DNA of 38,318 nt from NCBI GenBank assembly GCA_964250215.1, contig CAXUEX010000009.1, positions 1 to 38,318 of the forward strand. The letters run 5' to 3'. This stretch comes from DAIDJM01 sp964250215 (GTDB lineage: Bacteria > Pseudomonadota > Alphaproteobacteria > Acetobacterales > Acetobacteraceae). The position numbers and the translations under genes were made by a program. The notes beneath the pieces are model-generated. The model worked only from the letters and a program-made list of their open reading frames with translations, did not search any database and had not been told where the DNA came from. Of this stretch, positions 8,444 through 14,792 are shown in pieces. How positions within the stretch are numbered: the first letter of the stretch is position 1; the number at the start of each line of letters is the position of its first letter.

Positions 8444-9756
8444 GGCGGCTTTGCACGGCGGCGGCGGATTTCGAACCGCAGTTTTCGGCGCTGCTGGCCG
8501 AGACGCGCGAGGCAGCGGCGCAACTGGGCGCGGAAGTGGCGGCTATATTGGCCAGCGTGCGGCAAGGCGGCGATGCGGCGCTGTGCGATTGCACGCGGCG
8601 CTTCGACCGGCACTCGCTGGGGCCGGAGCGGCTGCGCGTAAGTCCCGCGGAGATCGAGGCAGCGGTGAGCGAAACGCCGCGGGCGCTTGTTGCGGCACTG
8701 GAACTGGCGGCGGCGCGCATCGAAGCGTTCCATCGCGCGCAACGGCCGATCGATATGCAGATGCACGACGATGCGGGCCTCACCGCCGGATTGCGCTGGA
8801 CACCCATCGAGGCCGCGGGGATTTACGTGCCTGGCGGCAAGGCGGCCTACCCGTCCTCGGTGCTGATGAACGCGTTGCCGGCGCGCGTCGCCGGGGTGGA
8901 CCGCATCGCGATGTGCGTGCCGGCGCCGGAAGGCGTGCTGAACAAGCTGGTGCTGGCGGCGGCGCGGTGCGCGGGTGTCACCGAAATCTATCGCGTGGGG
9001 GGCGCCCAGGCTGTGGCGGCGCTGGCTTATGGAACCGAAACCATCCCGCCGGTGGATCGCATCGTCGGGCCCGGCAACGCCTATGTGGCCGAGGCCAAGC
9101 GGCAGGTTTTCGGCCGCGTCGGCATCGACAGTATCGCCGGGCCGTCCGAGGTGGTGATCCTGGCCGATGCAGCGAACGATCCGGCCGTGGTGGCGACCGA
9201 TCTGCTGGCGCAGGCGGAGCACGACGAGGCGGCGCAGGCGATCCTGATCACCGACAGCGCCGATTTCGCGGCGCGCGTGGCCGCGGCAGTGGACCGCGCG
9301 CTGCCGACGCTGCCGCGCGCCGCGATCGCCGGCGCGAGCTGGCGGGCGCACGGCGCAACGATCCTGGTGCGCGACTGGGACGAGGCGGCGGCGCTGACCA
9401 ACCGGCTGGCGCCCGAGCACCTGCAGATCATGCTGGCCGAACCCGCCGCCGTGTTCGCGCGGATCCGGCACGCCGGCGCGGTGTTCCTGGGCCGCCACAC
9501 GCCGGAAGCGCTGGGCGACTACATCGCCGGCCCCAACCACGTTCTACCCACCGGCCGCACCGCGCGGTATGCGAGCGGGCTTTCGGTTTTCGATTTCCTG
9601 AAGCGCACCACCTGGATGCAGGCCGGCGACCGGGCGATCGCCGAACTCGCCCCCGCCGCGATCCGCTTGGCCGAGGCCGAGGGACTGACCGCCCACGCCG
9701 ACAGCCTCCGCGCGAGACTGACGACCGAAGAGCGACGGCCGACGACCGAAACTTGA
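8440..9756 (+). CDS. hisD: Histidinol dehydrogenase
   Basis: 438 aa. It performs the last two oxidations of histidine synthesis, histidinol to histidine, using two NAD+ and a zinc. The signature GPGNAYVAEAKRQVFG...IDSIAGPSE is present, as are AEHDEAAQA, the NRLAPEHLQI catalytic His region and HTPEALGDYIAGPNHVLPT. The start is the GTG at 8440, overlapping the hisG stop by 4 nt and preceded by GGAG at 5 nt; the reading frame is open further upstream but that part lies inside hisG. The last dozen residues (LTTEERRPTTET) are encoded by a heptanucleotide repeat and look like an extension beyond the normal end of the family. Confidence 0.96.
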   Translation: MRRLCTAAADFEPQFSALLAETREAAAQLGAEVAAILASVRQGGDAALCDCTRRFDRHSLGPERLRVSPAEIEAAVSETPRALVAALELAAARIEAFHRAQRPIDMQMHDDAGLTAGLRWTPIEAAGIYVPGGKAAYPSSVLMNALPARVAGVDRIAMCVPAPEGVLNKLVLAAARCAGVTEIYRVGGAQAVAALAYGTETIPPVDRIVGPGNAYVAEAKRQVFGRVGIDSIAGPSEVVILADAANDPAVVATDLLAQAEHDEAAQAILITDSADFAARVAAAVDRALPTLPRAAIAGASWRAHGATILVRDWDEAAALTNRLAPEHLQIMLAEPAAVFARIRHAGAVFLGRHTPEALGDYIAGPNHVLPTGRTARYASGLSVFDFLKRTTWMQAGDRAIAELAPAAIRLAEAEGLTAHADSLRARLTTEERRPTTET

Positions 9757-9761
9757 CCCGG
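9720..9761 (+). repeat. Degenerate heptanucleotide repeat at the 3' end of hisD
   Basis: The sequence can be read in 7-base units: GACGACC, GAAGAGC, GACGGCC, GACGACC, GAAACTT, GACCCGG. Units one and four are identical. It encodes the RRPTTET-style tail of HisD and ends just past its stop codon. The TTGACC inside it (9753-9758) could serve as a -35 box for infA, but no good -10 was found. Confidence 0.55.
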
Positions 9762-9806
9762 CGCAGCCCGGCTACCACAACGCGGGCTCCGCGCGGAGAG
9801 GATTGA

Positions 9807-10028
9807 GTGCCGAAGGAAGACATGATCGAGTTCAGTGGCGTGGTCACTGAACTGCTGCCCAATGCGATGTTCCGGGTTAAGCTCGACACCAACGAGCACA
9901 CCATCCTGGCGCATACCAGCGGCAAGATGCGCAAAAACCGGATCCGCGTGCTGGCCGGCGATCGGGTGAATGTGGAGATGACGCCGTACGACCTCAGCAA
10001 GGGCCGCATCACCTTCCGCTTCAAGTAA
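9807..10028 (+). CDS. infA: Translation initiation factor IF-1
   Basis: 73 aa, near identical in pattern to alphaproteobacterial IF-1: PKEDMIEFSGVVTELLPNA, FRVKLDTNEHTILAHTSGKM, RKNRIRVLAGDRVNVEMTPYDL and KGRITFRFK. This is a single OB-fold that binds the 30S A site during initiation. The GTG start at 9807 is preceded by GGAGAGG about 6 nt upstream. It heads the infA-maf-RNase E/G series, with maf 17 nt downstream. The call is certain. Confidence 0.98.
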   Translation: MPKEDMIEFSGVVTELLPNAMFRVKLDTNEHTILAHTSGKMRKNRIRVLAGDRVNVEMTPYDLSKGRITFRFK

Positions 10029-10045
10029 CCGGACGCGGCCGAGGC

Positions 10046-10609
10046 GTGGAGCTGATCCTGGCTTCCGCAAGTCCGCGTCGGCTGGCGCTGCTCGCGCAAC
10101 TGGGCATCATCCCGGACCGCGTTGTTCCCGCCGACATCGACGAGGCCGTGCTGCCGGGCGAGACGCCGCGGCCGCACGCGCTGCGCCTGGCGCGCGCCAA
10201 GGCGGCGGCGGTGTTCGAGCCAGGCGCCTGCACGCTGGCCGCGGATACGGTGGTGGCCGTGGGACGGCGCATTCTGCCCAAAGCCGAAACGCGCGAGCAG
10301 GCGGCCGCCTGCCTGCACTTGCTTTCCGGCCGCGCGCATCATGCCATCAGCGCCGTGGTGGTGGTGGGTCCGGACGGCGGCAGCAGCGAGCGGGTGAGCG
10401 ATACGCGCGTGATCTTCGCCCGGTTGGGGACCGCTGAGATGGCCGCCTACCTCGAAAGCGGCGAGTGGCAGGGCAAGGCCGGCGGCTACGCCATCCAGGG
10501 CCGGGCGGCGGCTTTCGTGCGCGCGCTGTCGGGCAGCTATTCGGGAGTGGTGGGTCTGCCGCTGCACGAGACGGCGCAGTTGCTGAAGGGCCGTCTGTGG
10601 CTGCGCTAG
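10046..10609 (+). CDS. maf: Maf-family nucleoside triphosphate pyrophosphatase
   Basis: 187 aa. It hydrolyses non-canonical or excess nucleotides (dTTP/UTP or modified pyrimidine triphosphates) to monophosphate and pyrophosphate. Family motifs are LASASPRRLALLAQLG at the N-terminus, ARAKAAAV, the catalytic AADTVV, and GKAGGYAIQGRAAAFV near residue 150. The start is GTG at 10046, 17 nt after infA. The end overlaps the next gene's GTG start by 13 nt. The infA-maf order is widespread in alphaproteobacteria. Confidence 0.95.
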   Translation: MELILASASPRRLALLAQLGIIPDRVVPADIDEAVLPGETPRPHALRLARAKAAAVFEPGACTLAADTVVAVGRRILPKAETREQAAACLHLLSGRAHHAISAVVVVGPDGGSSERVSDTRVIFARLGTAEMAAYLESGEWQGKAGGYAIQGRAAAFVRALSGSYSGVVGLPLHETAQLLKGRLWLR

Positions 10610-11211
10610 CCGCCAAGCCGGGGCAAGGCATCTCCTTCCAGGATTCCTGGCAGATCGGCCGCAACGTGCCATGGACCGTCGGCTGGAGCGGCGAGCAGAA
10701 ATTCAGCCTGCGCGACTCCACCGATTTCCCTGGCCTCGTCGATCTGCAGCAGCTTCAGCGCCCCGGCGAAGGCACGCCGAAATTCGCGCAGATGCATGTC
10801 AGCCGCCTGCGGCTCGGCATGGCGGGGCATCTGTGCCATGTCTGCGGCCGGCGCACGCTGAAGTCCGACCGCTATATATTCCCGGTGCAGTCGGGCGGCA
10901 TCGTTCCGGTGATCGGCTCGCCGGCGCCGCGCTATGTCGGCAACGTGCCGCCGGTGCATTTGGCCTGTGCCCGGCAAGCACAGCAACTCTGCCCGCATTT
11001 GATCGAAGAATACGCCGACCCGGTGCCCTACCCGTCCGAAGCAAGCGAGTTGCGCCCCCGCCTGGATGTGGTGGAGGGCATGGAAGAATTGGCCAAGACG
11101 CTGCCGCGTGGGGTGAAGATCGTGTACAGTTGCATTCGCCTGTATGGGCCTAGGTTCAGCCGCCAGGTGGCGAAGCTGCGTGCGGCGCACGCCGGAACCG
11201 CAACGCGATGA
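10597..11211 (+). CDS. Uncharacterised protein with CxxC and further Cys/His residues, inserted between maf and the RNase gene
   Basis: 204 aa from the GTG at 10597, which has GAAGGG 6 nt upstream and lies inside the maf end. I do not recognise a characterised family. Visible features are an N-terminal PWTVGWSGEQKFSLR and STDFPGL stretch, HLCHVCGRRTLKSDRY (CxxC zinc-knuckle-like), then GNVPPVHLACARQAQQLCPHL, giving C-x2-C plus C-x6-C-H that could hold a metal. The C-terminal part (EELAKTLPRGVKIVYSCIRLY) is predicted mixed alpha/beta. There is no signal peptide or membrane segment. Its stop overlaps the RNase start in ATGA, so it is translated as part of the operon. In the relatives I recall, maf is followed directly by the RNase gene, so this looks like an acquired gene. 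Confidence 0.7.
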   Translation: MAALAAKPGQGISFQDSWQIGRNVPWTVGWSGEQKFSLRDSTDFPGLVDLQQLQRPGEGTPKFAQMHVSRLRLGMAGHLCHVCGRRTLKSDRYIFPVQSGGIVPVIGSPAPRYVGNVPPVHLACARQAQQLCPHLIEEYADPVPYPSEASELRPRLDVVEGMEELAKTLPRGVKIVYSCIRLYGPRFSRQVAKLRAAHAGTATR

Positions 11212-12299
11212 TCCTTGTGGATGCCAGTCCGGGCGAGCGGCGGATTGCGGTGGTGGGACCGGCCGGCCTGACCGAATTCCGGATCTGGCGGCCCGGCGCG
11301 CCGGACGGCGTGGGCGCCATGCATATCGGCCGGGTGACCGCGATCGTGCCGGCCATGGCCGGAAGTTTTCTGGCGCTGGCGGACGGCGAGGCGTTCCTGC
11401 CCGACACCGAGCGGCCGGGAACGCTGGGGGTGGGCGATCTCGTCACCGTGCGCGTGGCGCGGGCGGCGCAGGGCGGCAAGGGGCGGCGGGTGAGCGGCCT
11501 GGTGGTGCAGATGGCGCCGGCCGGCGAAGTGCGGCAGCTCTCGCCGGGGCCGATAGCGCTGGACGCGCTGGCCGAGGCCTATCCCGACCTCCCGACCCCG
11601 GCTGCCGACCTCGCGCTGCGGGCCGAACTGGCTTCCCGGCATCCCGGCCGGCTCCTGGCCGCGTCGCCGGCCTTTGACGAGGCGCTGGCGGCCGATATCG
11701 AAGCATTATCGGCGCGCGAGGTGGCGCTGCCCGGGGGCATGCGGGCCAGCATCGTGCCGACGCCGGCGCTGACCGCGATCGATGTGGATATGGGCTCGGC
11801 CACTTCCCGGCGGGAAGCCAAGGCGCGGGCGCAGATCACCGCCAATCGCGCGGCAATTCCCGAAATCGCGCGGCAGATCCGGCTGCGCGACCTGGCCGGC
11901 GCGATCGTCGTGGATTTCGCCGGGCTGCCGGCGAAGCGGCGGTCGGGGCTGGGGCCGGCGCTGATCTCCGCGCTCGCCGAAGACCGCCGACGGCCGCGGC
12001 TGCTGGGATTTTCGGCGCTGGGGTTCGCCGAAATCCTGCGGCCGCGCGTGCACCCGCCGCTGCACGAGATGCTGTCGGGCCCACACGCCGCCGCGCTGGC
12101 GGCGCTGCGGGAGGCGGTGATTGCCTATCCGCCGGATGCACGCATGGTGCTGCGGGGGGCGCCGCGCGTGATCTCGGCCATTGAGGGCGATGCGCGGGCC
12201 TTGCGGGAACTGGCGCGGCACACCAGCGGTTGCCGGATGCAGCCAGTGCCCGAGTGGACGGGCTGGCGATGGAGCGTGGCGCCCGACCATGCCGGATGA
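11208..12299 (+). CDS. Short ribonuclease E/G-family protein
   Basis: 363 aa, shorter than RNase G (~490 aa). The N-terminal S1-like segment reads AMHIGRVTAIVPAMAGSFLAL. The two catalytic Mg-binding aspartates of the RNase E/G DNase I-like domain are retained in TAIDVDMGSATS (about residues 190-193) and AGAIVVDFAGL (about residue 236). RQIRLRDLAG is also conserved. There is no CPxC zinc-link motif, which in RNase E organises the tetramer, so assembly may differ. By family it would be a 5'-end-sensitive endoribonuclease. It starts at an ATGA overlap with the preceding gene. The yacG gene that often follows in alphaproteobacteria is not seen in the 95 nt before the dodecin. Confidence 0.85.
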   Translation: MILVDASPGERRIAVVGPAGLTEFRIWRPGAPDGVGAMHIGRVTAIVPAMAGSFLALADGEAFLPDTERPGTLGVGDLVTVRVARAAQGGKGRRVSGLVVQMAPAGEVRQLSPGPIALDALAEAYPDLPTPAADLALRAELASRHPGRLLAASPAFDEALAADIEALSAREVALPGGMRASIVPTPALTAIDVDMGSATSRREAKARAQITANRAAIPEIARQIRLRDLAGAIVVDFAGLPAKRRSGLGPALISALAEDRRRPRLLGFSALGFAEILRPRVHPPLHEMLSGPHAAALAALREAVIAYPPDARMVLRGAPRVISAIEGDARALRELARHTSGCRMQPVPEWTGWRWSVAPDHAG

Positions 12300-12394
12300 A
12301 GCCGGTCCGATCGGCGGCGAACCGGCCGATTCCAAAGGGCGCAACCTCGGCCGACCCGCTTCGTTGCCGCCCCGCACAGTCGCGGAGCGGGCCA

Positions 12395-12622
12395 ATGGAT
12401 CACGTCTATAAAATCGTGGAGCTCGTCGGCTCCTCGGAAACCAGCATCGAGGACGCGGTCGAGGTCGCCATCACCAAGGCCGCCGAAACCATCCGGCATC
12501 TGCGCTGGTTCGAGGTGGAACAAATTCGCGGCCATCTCGAGGAAGGCAAGCTCAGCCACTATCAGGTGACGCTCAAGGCCGCCTTCACCCTCGAGGAGGA
12601 AGGCGCCCGGCTCCAGCCCTGA
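12395..12622 (+). CDS. Dodecin (flavin-binding storage protein)
   Basis: 75 aa. The sequence MDHVYKIVELVGSSETSIEDAV...AAETIRHLRWFEVEQIRGHLEEGKLSHYQVTLKAAFTL matches dodecins throughout. These are small proteins that form hollow dodecamers binding riboflavin, FMN or coenzyme A. The tryptophan in LRWFEV corresponds to the residue that stacks on the isoalloxazine ring, and the GHLE-x5-HYQV strand is intact. The ATG at 12395 is preceded by GGAG at 7 nt. It is 95 nt downstream of the RNase gene and converges with the AIM24-family gene 16 nt away. The role as a flavin buffer is family knowledge. Confidence 0.93.
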   Translation: MDHVYKIVELVGSSETSIEDAVEVAITKAAETIRHLRWFEVEQIRGHLEEGKLSHYQVTLKAAFTLEEEGARLQP

Positions 12623-12638
12623 GCCACCGCACAAAAAG

Positions 12639-13403
12639 CTATCGCGAGAAGAAGCTCTTCAGCACTGCGCCGGCCACACCCAGCTCCGCCGCGGTCTCCA
12701 CATTCCCGGTCGCCTGCTCGCTGCCGAGATACGGCGAAAGCGCGTGCGCCAAATTGGGCAGCGTCAGCGTCTGCAGCCAGATCTTCCCCGGTCCCGTGAG
12801 CTGCGCCAGAAATAGCCCGTCGCCGCCGAACAGCATGTTGCGGATGCCGGGCATGGTCGTGATCTCGAATCGCACGCTCTCCTCGAACATGCCCACATGG
12901 CCGGGATGCACCCGCAACATTTCGCCGGGATAGAGTTCGCGCTCGATCACCTCGCCGCCCAGCTCCACCCAGGCGGTGCACGGCCCGGTCATGCGCTGCA
13001 GCAGGAACCCGTTGCCGCCGAAAATACCGGCGCCGAGCGATTGCTGGAAGCCCGTTGTCAGCGAAACGCCGGCGGTGGCGCAGAGGAACCCGTGCTTGTG
13101 GATCATGTAGCCGCGCCCCGCCGCCACCTCGATGGGCACGATGTGGCCCGGGATTTTCGCCGCGAAGGCCACCACGCCGGCCTGCACCGGGGCAGAATAC
13201 TCGGTCATGAACAGTCCGCCGCCGGAAAGCGCCCGGCCGATCGCGCCCAGAAAGCTCGCGTTCCCGGCGGTGGCGTGCGTGGTGTTCAGCTCGATGCCGC
13301 TCGTCATCCAGGAAAGCTGGCCGGTTTCGGCCACCAGCCGGTCGCCCGGCGAAAGCTCGATCTCCAGCACGGGCAGGGTCTGGCCGATGATTTGGGTACG
13401 CAT
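12639..13403 (-). CDS. AIM24 / TIGR00266 family protein
   Basis: 254 aa. The family is recognised by LSPGDRLVAETGQLSWMTSGIELNT, GGGLFMTEYSA, GTEK-like glycine-rich strands and WVELGGEVIERELYPGEMLRVHPGHVGMFE. The fold is a repeated beta-prism. In yeast mitochondria AIM24 supports inner-membrane organisation; the bacterial role is unknown. No signal peptide is present. The ATG at 13403 is preceded almost immediately by a heptanucleotide repeat array, so its 5' leader is repeat DNA (GGGAA about 10 nt upstream is the best Shine-Dalgarno candidate). It converges with the dodecin gene. The family call is secure; the function is not. Confidence 0.88.
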   Translation of the reverse strand: MRTQIIGQTLPVLEIELSPGDRLVAETGQLSWMTSGIELNTTHATAGNASFLGAIGRALSGGGLFMTEYSAPVQAGVVAFAAKIPGHIVPIEVAAGRGYMIHKHGFLCATAGVSLTTGFQQSLGAGIFGGNGFLLQRMTGPCTAWVELGGEVIERELYPGEMLRVHPGHVGMFEESVRFEITTMPGIRNMLFGGDGLFLAQLTGPGKIWLQTLTLPNLAHALSPYLGSEQATGNVETAAELGVAGAVLKSFFSR

Positions 13404-13406
13404 CCG

Positions 13407-13531
13407 TTTTCAGTTCCCAGTTGCCCGTTGCCCGTTGCCCGTTGCCCGTTGCCAGACGGCACTTTCGGGAGACGCGTGCCTACTGGCAACGTAAAACTGG
13501 CCACCGAAAACTGAAAACTGGCACCGGGCAC
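13407..13531. repeat. Mirror array of heptanucleotide repeats (7 units + 27-nt centre + 7 units)
   Basis: The left arm (13407-13455) reads in 7-base units TTTTCAG, TTCCCAG, four TTGCCCG and TTGCCAG. The right arm (13483-13531) reads CTGGCAA, CGTAAAA, CTGGCCA, CCGAAAA, CTGAAAA, CTGGCAC, CGGGCAC, which are complements of the same unit family (consensus TTKYCMG). The 27-nt centre has GGCAC (13458-13462) facing GTGCC (13476-13480). The whole is 125 bp and nearly symmetric, starting 4 nt upstream of the AIM24-family start codon. Confidence 0.8.
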
Positions 13532-13538
13532 CCGAACA

Positions 13539-13567
13539 TTGACCCGATCCCACCCCGAGGCTACATC
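13539..13567 (+). promoter_or_regulatory. Sigma-70-type promoter of tRNA-Leu
   Basis: TTGACC (13539-13544), a 17-nt spacer and TACATC (13562-13567), placing a start about 12 nt upstream of the mature tRNA. It lies just outside the heptad array. Confidence 0.6.
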
Positions 13568-13585
13568 GCGCCCTCTCGCGCACCG

Positions 13586-13672
13586 GCCCAGGTGGCGGAA
13601 TTGGTAGACGCGCAGGTTTCAGGTACCTGTGGCTGAAAGGCTGTGGAAGTTCGAGTCTTCTCCTGGGCACCA
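13586..13672 (+). tRNA. tRNA-Leu (anticodon CAG)
   Basis: Class II tRNA. The acceptor stem is GCCCAGG/CCTGGGC, and the anticodon stem CAGGT/ACCTG has loop TTCAGGT (anticodon CAG, reading CTG). A long variable arm (TGGCTGAAAGGCTGTG) precedes a T arm with TTCGAGT. The discriminator is A13669 and CCA is encoded (13670-13672). It is followed by a tandem copy of its own 3' end. Confidence 0.97.
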
Positions 13673-13697
13673 AATTTGCTCCTGGGCACCAAATTTG
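13660..13697 (+). repeat. Tandem duplication of the tRNA-Leu 3' end (2 x 19 bp)
   Basis: The unit CTCCTGGGCACCAAATTTG occurs at 13660-13678 and again, directly abutting, at 13679-13697. The first copy contains the last 13 nt of the tRNA including CCA. It could be a replication slip or the scar of an integrase-type att site. Confidence 0.8.
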
Positions 13698-13727
13698 CCG
13701 GCTGCGCTCTATCCACCTCGAAAGTCC

Positions 13728-14384
13728 ATGTCCTTCCAGTTGACGCCGGCCGGCTCCCTCACTTTGCACCGCAACGATCTGCCGCCCGGCCCGCTTCCGG
13801 GCAGTGTCGTGGCCGTCGATACCGAGACGATGGGGCTGAACCCGCATCGTGATCGGCTCTGCCTGGTGCAGCTCTCGATGGGCGACGGCCACGCGCATCT
13901 GGTGCAGCTCATCCCCGAACGGCTCGGCGGCGCCGGCTACGATTGCCCGAACCTGAAGGCGCTGCTCGCCGATCCCGGCGTGGTGAAGCTCATGCATTTC
14001 GCCCGCTTCGACGTGGCCGTGCTGCAGCACCGGCTCGGCATCACCGTCGCCCCGGTGCGCTGTACGAAGATCGCGGCGCGCCTCATCCGCACCTTCACCG
14101 ACCGGCATGGCTTGCGCGATCTCTGCCGCGAACTGCTCGGCGTGGAAATCAGCAAGCAGCAGCAAACATCCGATTGGGGCGCGCCCGAGCTATCGGCCGA
14201 GCAGCTCGCCTATGCGGCCAGCGACGTGCTGTACCTGCATGCGCTCTGGGCCAAGCTGGAATCGCTGCTGCGGCGCGAGGAGCGGTTGGCGCTCGCCCAG
14301 GCCTGCTTCGATTTCCTGCCCACGCGGGCCCGGCTGGACCTGCTCGGCTATGAGGAACCGGACATCTTCTCGCACTCGACATAA
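13728..14384 (+). CDS. RNase D-type 3'-5' exonuclease (DEDDy domain only)
   Basis: 218 aa. The DEDD exonuclease motifs are visible: ExoI VVAVDTETMGLNP (D and E), ExoII KLMHFARFDVAVL (D), and ExoIII AYAASDVLYLHAL (Y and D), so it is a DEDDy nuclease. It lacks the HRDC domains of full-length RNase D (~375 aa) and matches the short alphaproteobacterial form. Members trim the 3' ends of structured RNAs such as tRNA precursors. Its position 56 nt after tRNA-Leu is apt but probably fortuitous. The ATG at 13728 was chosen because the open frame upstream runs into the tRNA. Confidence 0.92.
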   Translation: MSFQLTPAGSLTLHRNDLPPGPLPGSVVAVDTETMGLNPHRDRLCLVQLSMGDGHAHLVQLIPERLGGAGYDCPNLKALLADPGVVKLMHFARFDVAVLQHRLGITVAPVRCTKIAARLIRTFTDRHGLRDLCRELLGVEISKQQQTSDWGAPELSAEQLAYAASDVLYLHALWAKLESLLRREERLALAQACFDFLPTRARLDLLGYEEPDIFSHST

Positions 14385-14420
14385 TGCGGAACGGCAAGGC
14401 CACGGCGGCGTTCGGCGGTG

Positions 14421-14675
14421 ATGCCAAGCAAACCCGATAGCGAACCCGACCCGCGCACCGAGCTAGGCGCCGCTGGCCCGTTGCCCTCCAACACCGAAAA
14501 GCCGCCCGAGGAATGGACCACCGGCAGCGAGACCATGACCGGCGCCCAGGCCTCGTATCTGAAAACGCTCTCCGAGGAAGCCGGCGAGGCCTTCGACCCG
14601 CACCTAAGCAAAGCCGACGCAAGCAAACGCATCGACGAGCTGCAATCAAAGACCGGCCGCGGCCGGAACCACTGA
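14421..14675 (+). CDS. DUF3072-like small protein
   Basis: 84 aa, acidic and hydrophilic. The C-terminal half MTGAQASYLKTLSEEAGEAFDPHLSKADASKRIDELQ matches the DUF3072 pattern, a short helical domain with no known function (possibly SAP-like, nucleic-acid associated; that is inference). The N-terminal half is low-complexity Pro/Glu/Ser. It starts at ATG 14421 or the adjoining GTG 14418, without a strong Shine-Dalgarno. It lies between the RNase D gene and the LPS operon promoter. Confidence 0.75.
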   Translation: MPSKPDSEPDPRTELGAAGPLPSNTEKPPEEWTTGSETMTGAQASYLKTLSEEAGEAFDPHLSKADASKRIDELQSKTGRGRNH

Positions 14676-14741
14676 CGCAAACGGGGCAGCCCGCCGCCGC
14701 CTCTCACGGCCGACCGGCAACACTCGGTGACAGCCGCGTGA

Positions 14742-14770
14742 TTGACCCCGGCGGACGGCCTGCCCATACA
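14742..14770 (+). promoter_or_regulatory. Candidate promoter of the kdsD-lptCAB operon
   Basis: TTGACC (14742-14747), a 17-nt spacer and CATACA (14765-14770). The expected transcription start near 14777 lies 16 nt before the ATG at 14793. The TTG that could be taken as an upstream start of kdsD is the -35 box itself, which argues for the ATG. Confidence 0.5.
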
Positions 14771-14792
14771 AGGGGCAGGGACTGCTCCGGAC

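Noticed and set aside
12300..12394. Possible yacG or other small gene between the RNase and dodecin genes.
   Set aside because: No CPxC-type zinc motif or coherent short frame is present; the only frames overlap the dodecin start.
13407..13531. CRISPR array.
   Set aside because: Units are 7 nt and contiguous or degenerate, with no 20-40-nt repeats and no unique spacers, and no cas genes are in the window.
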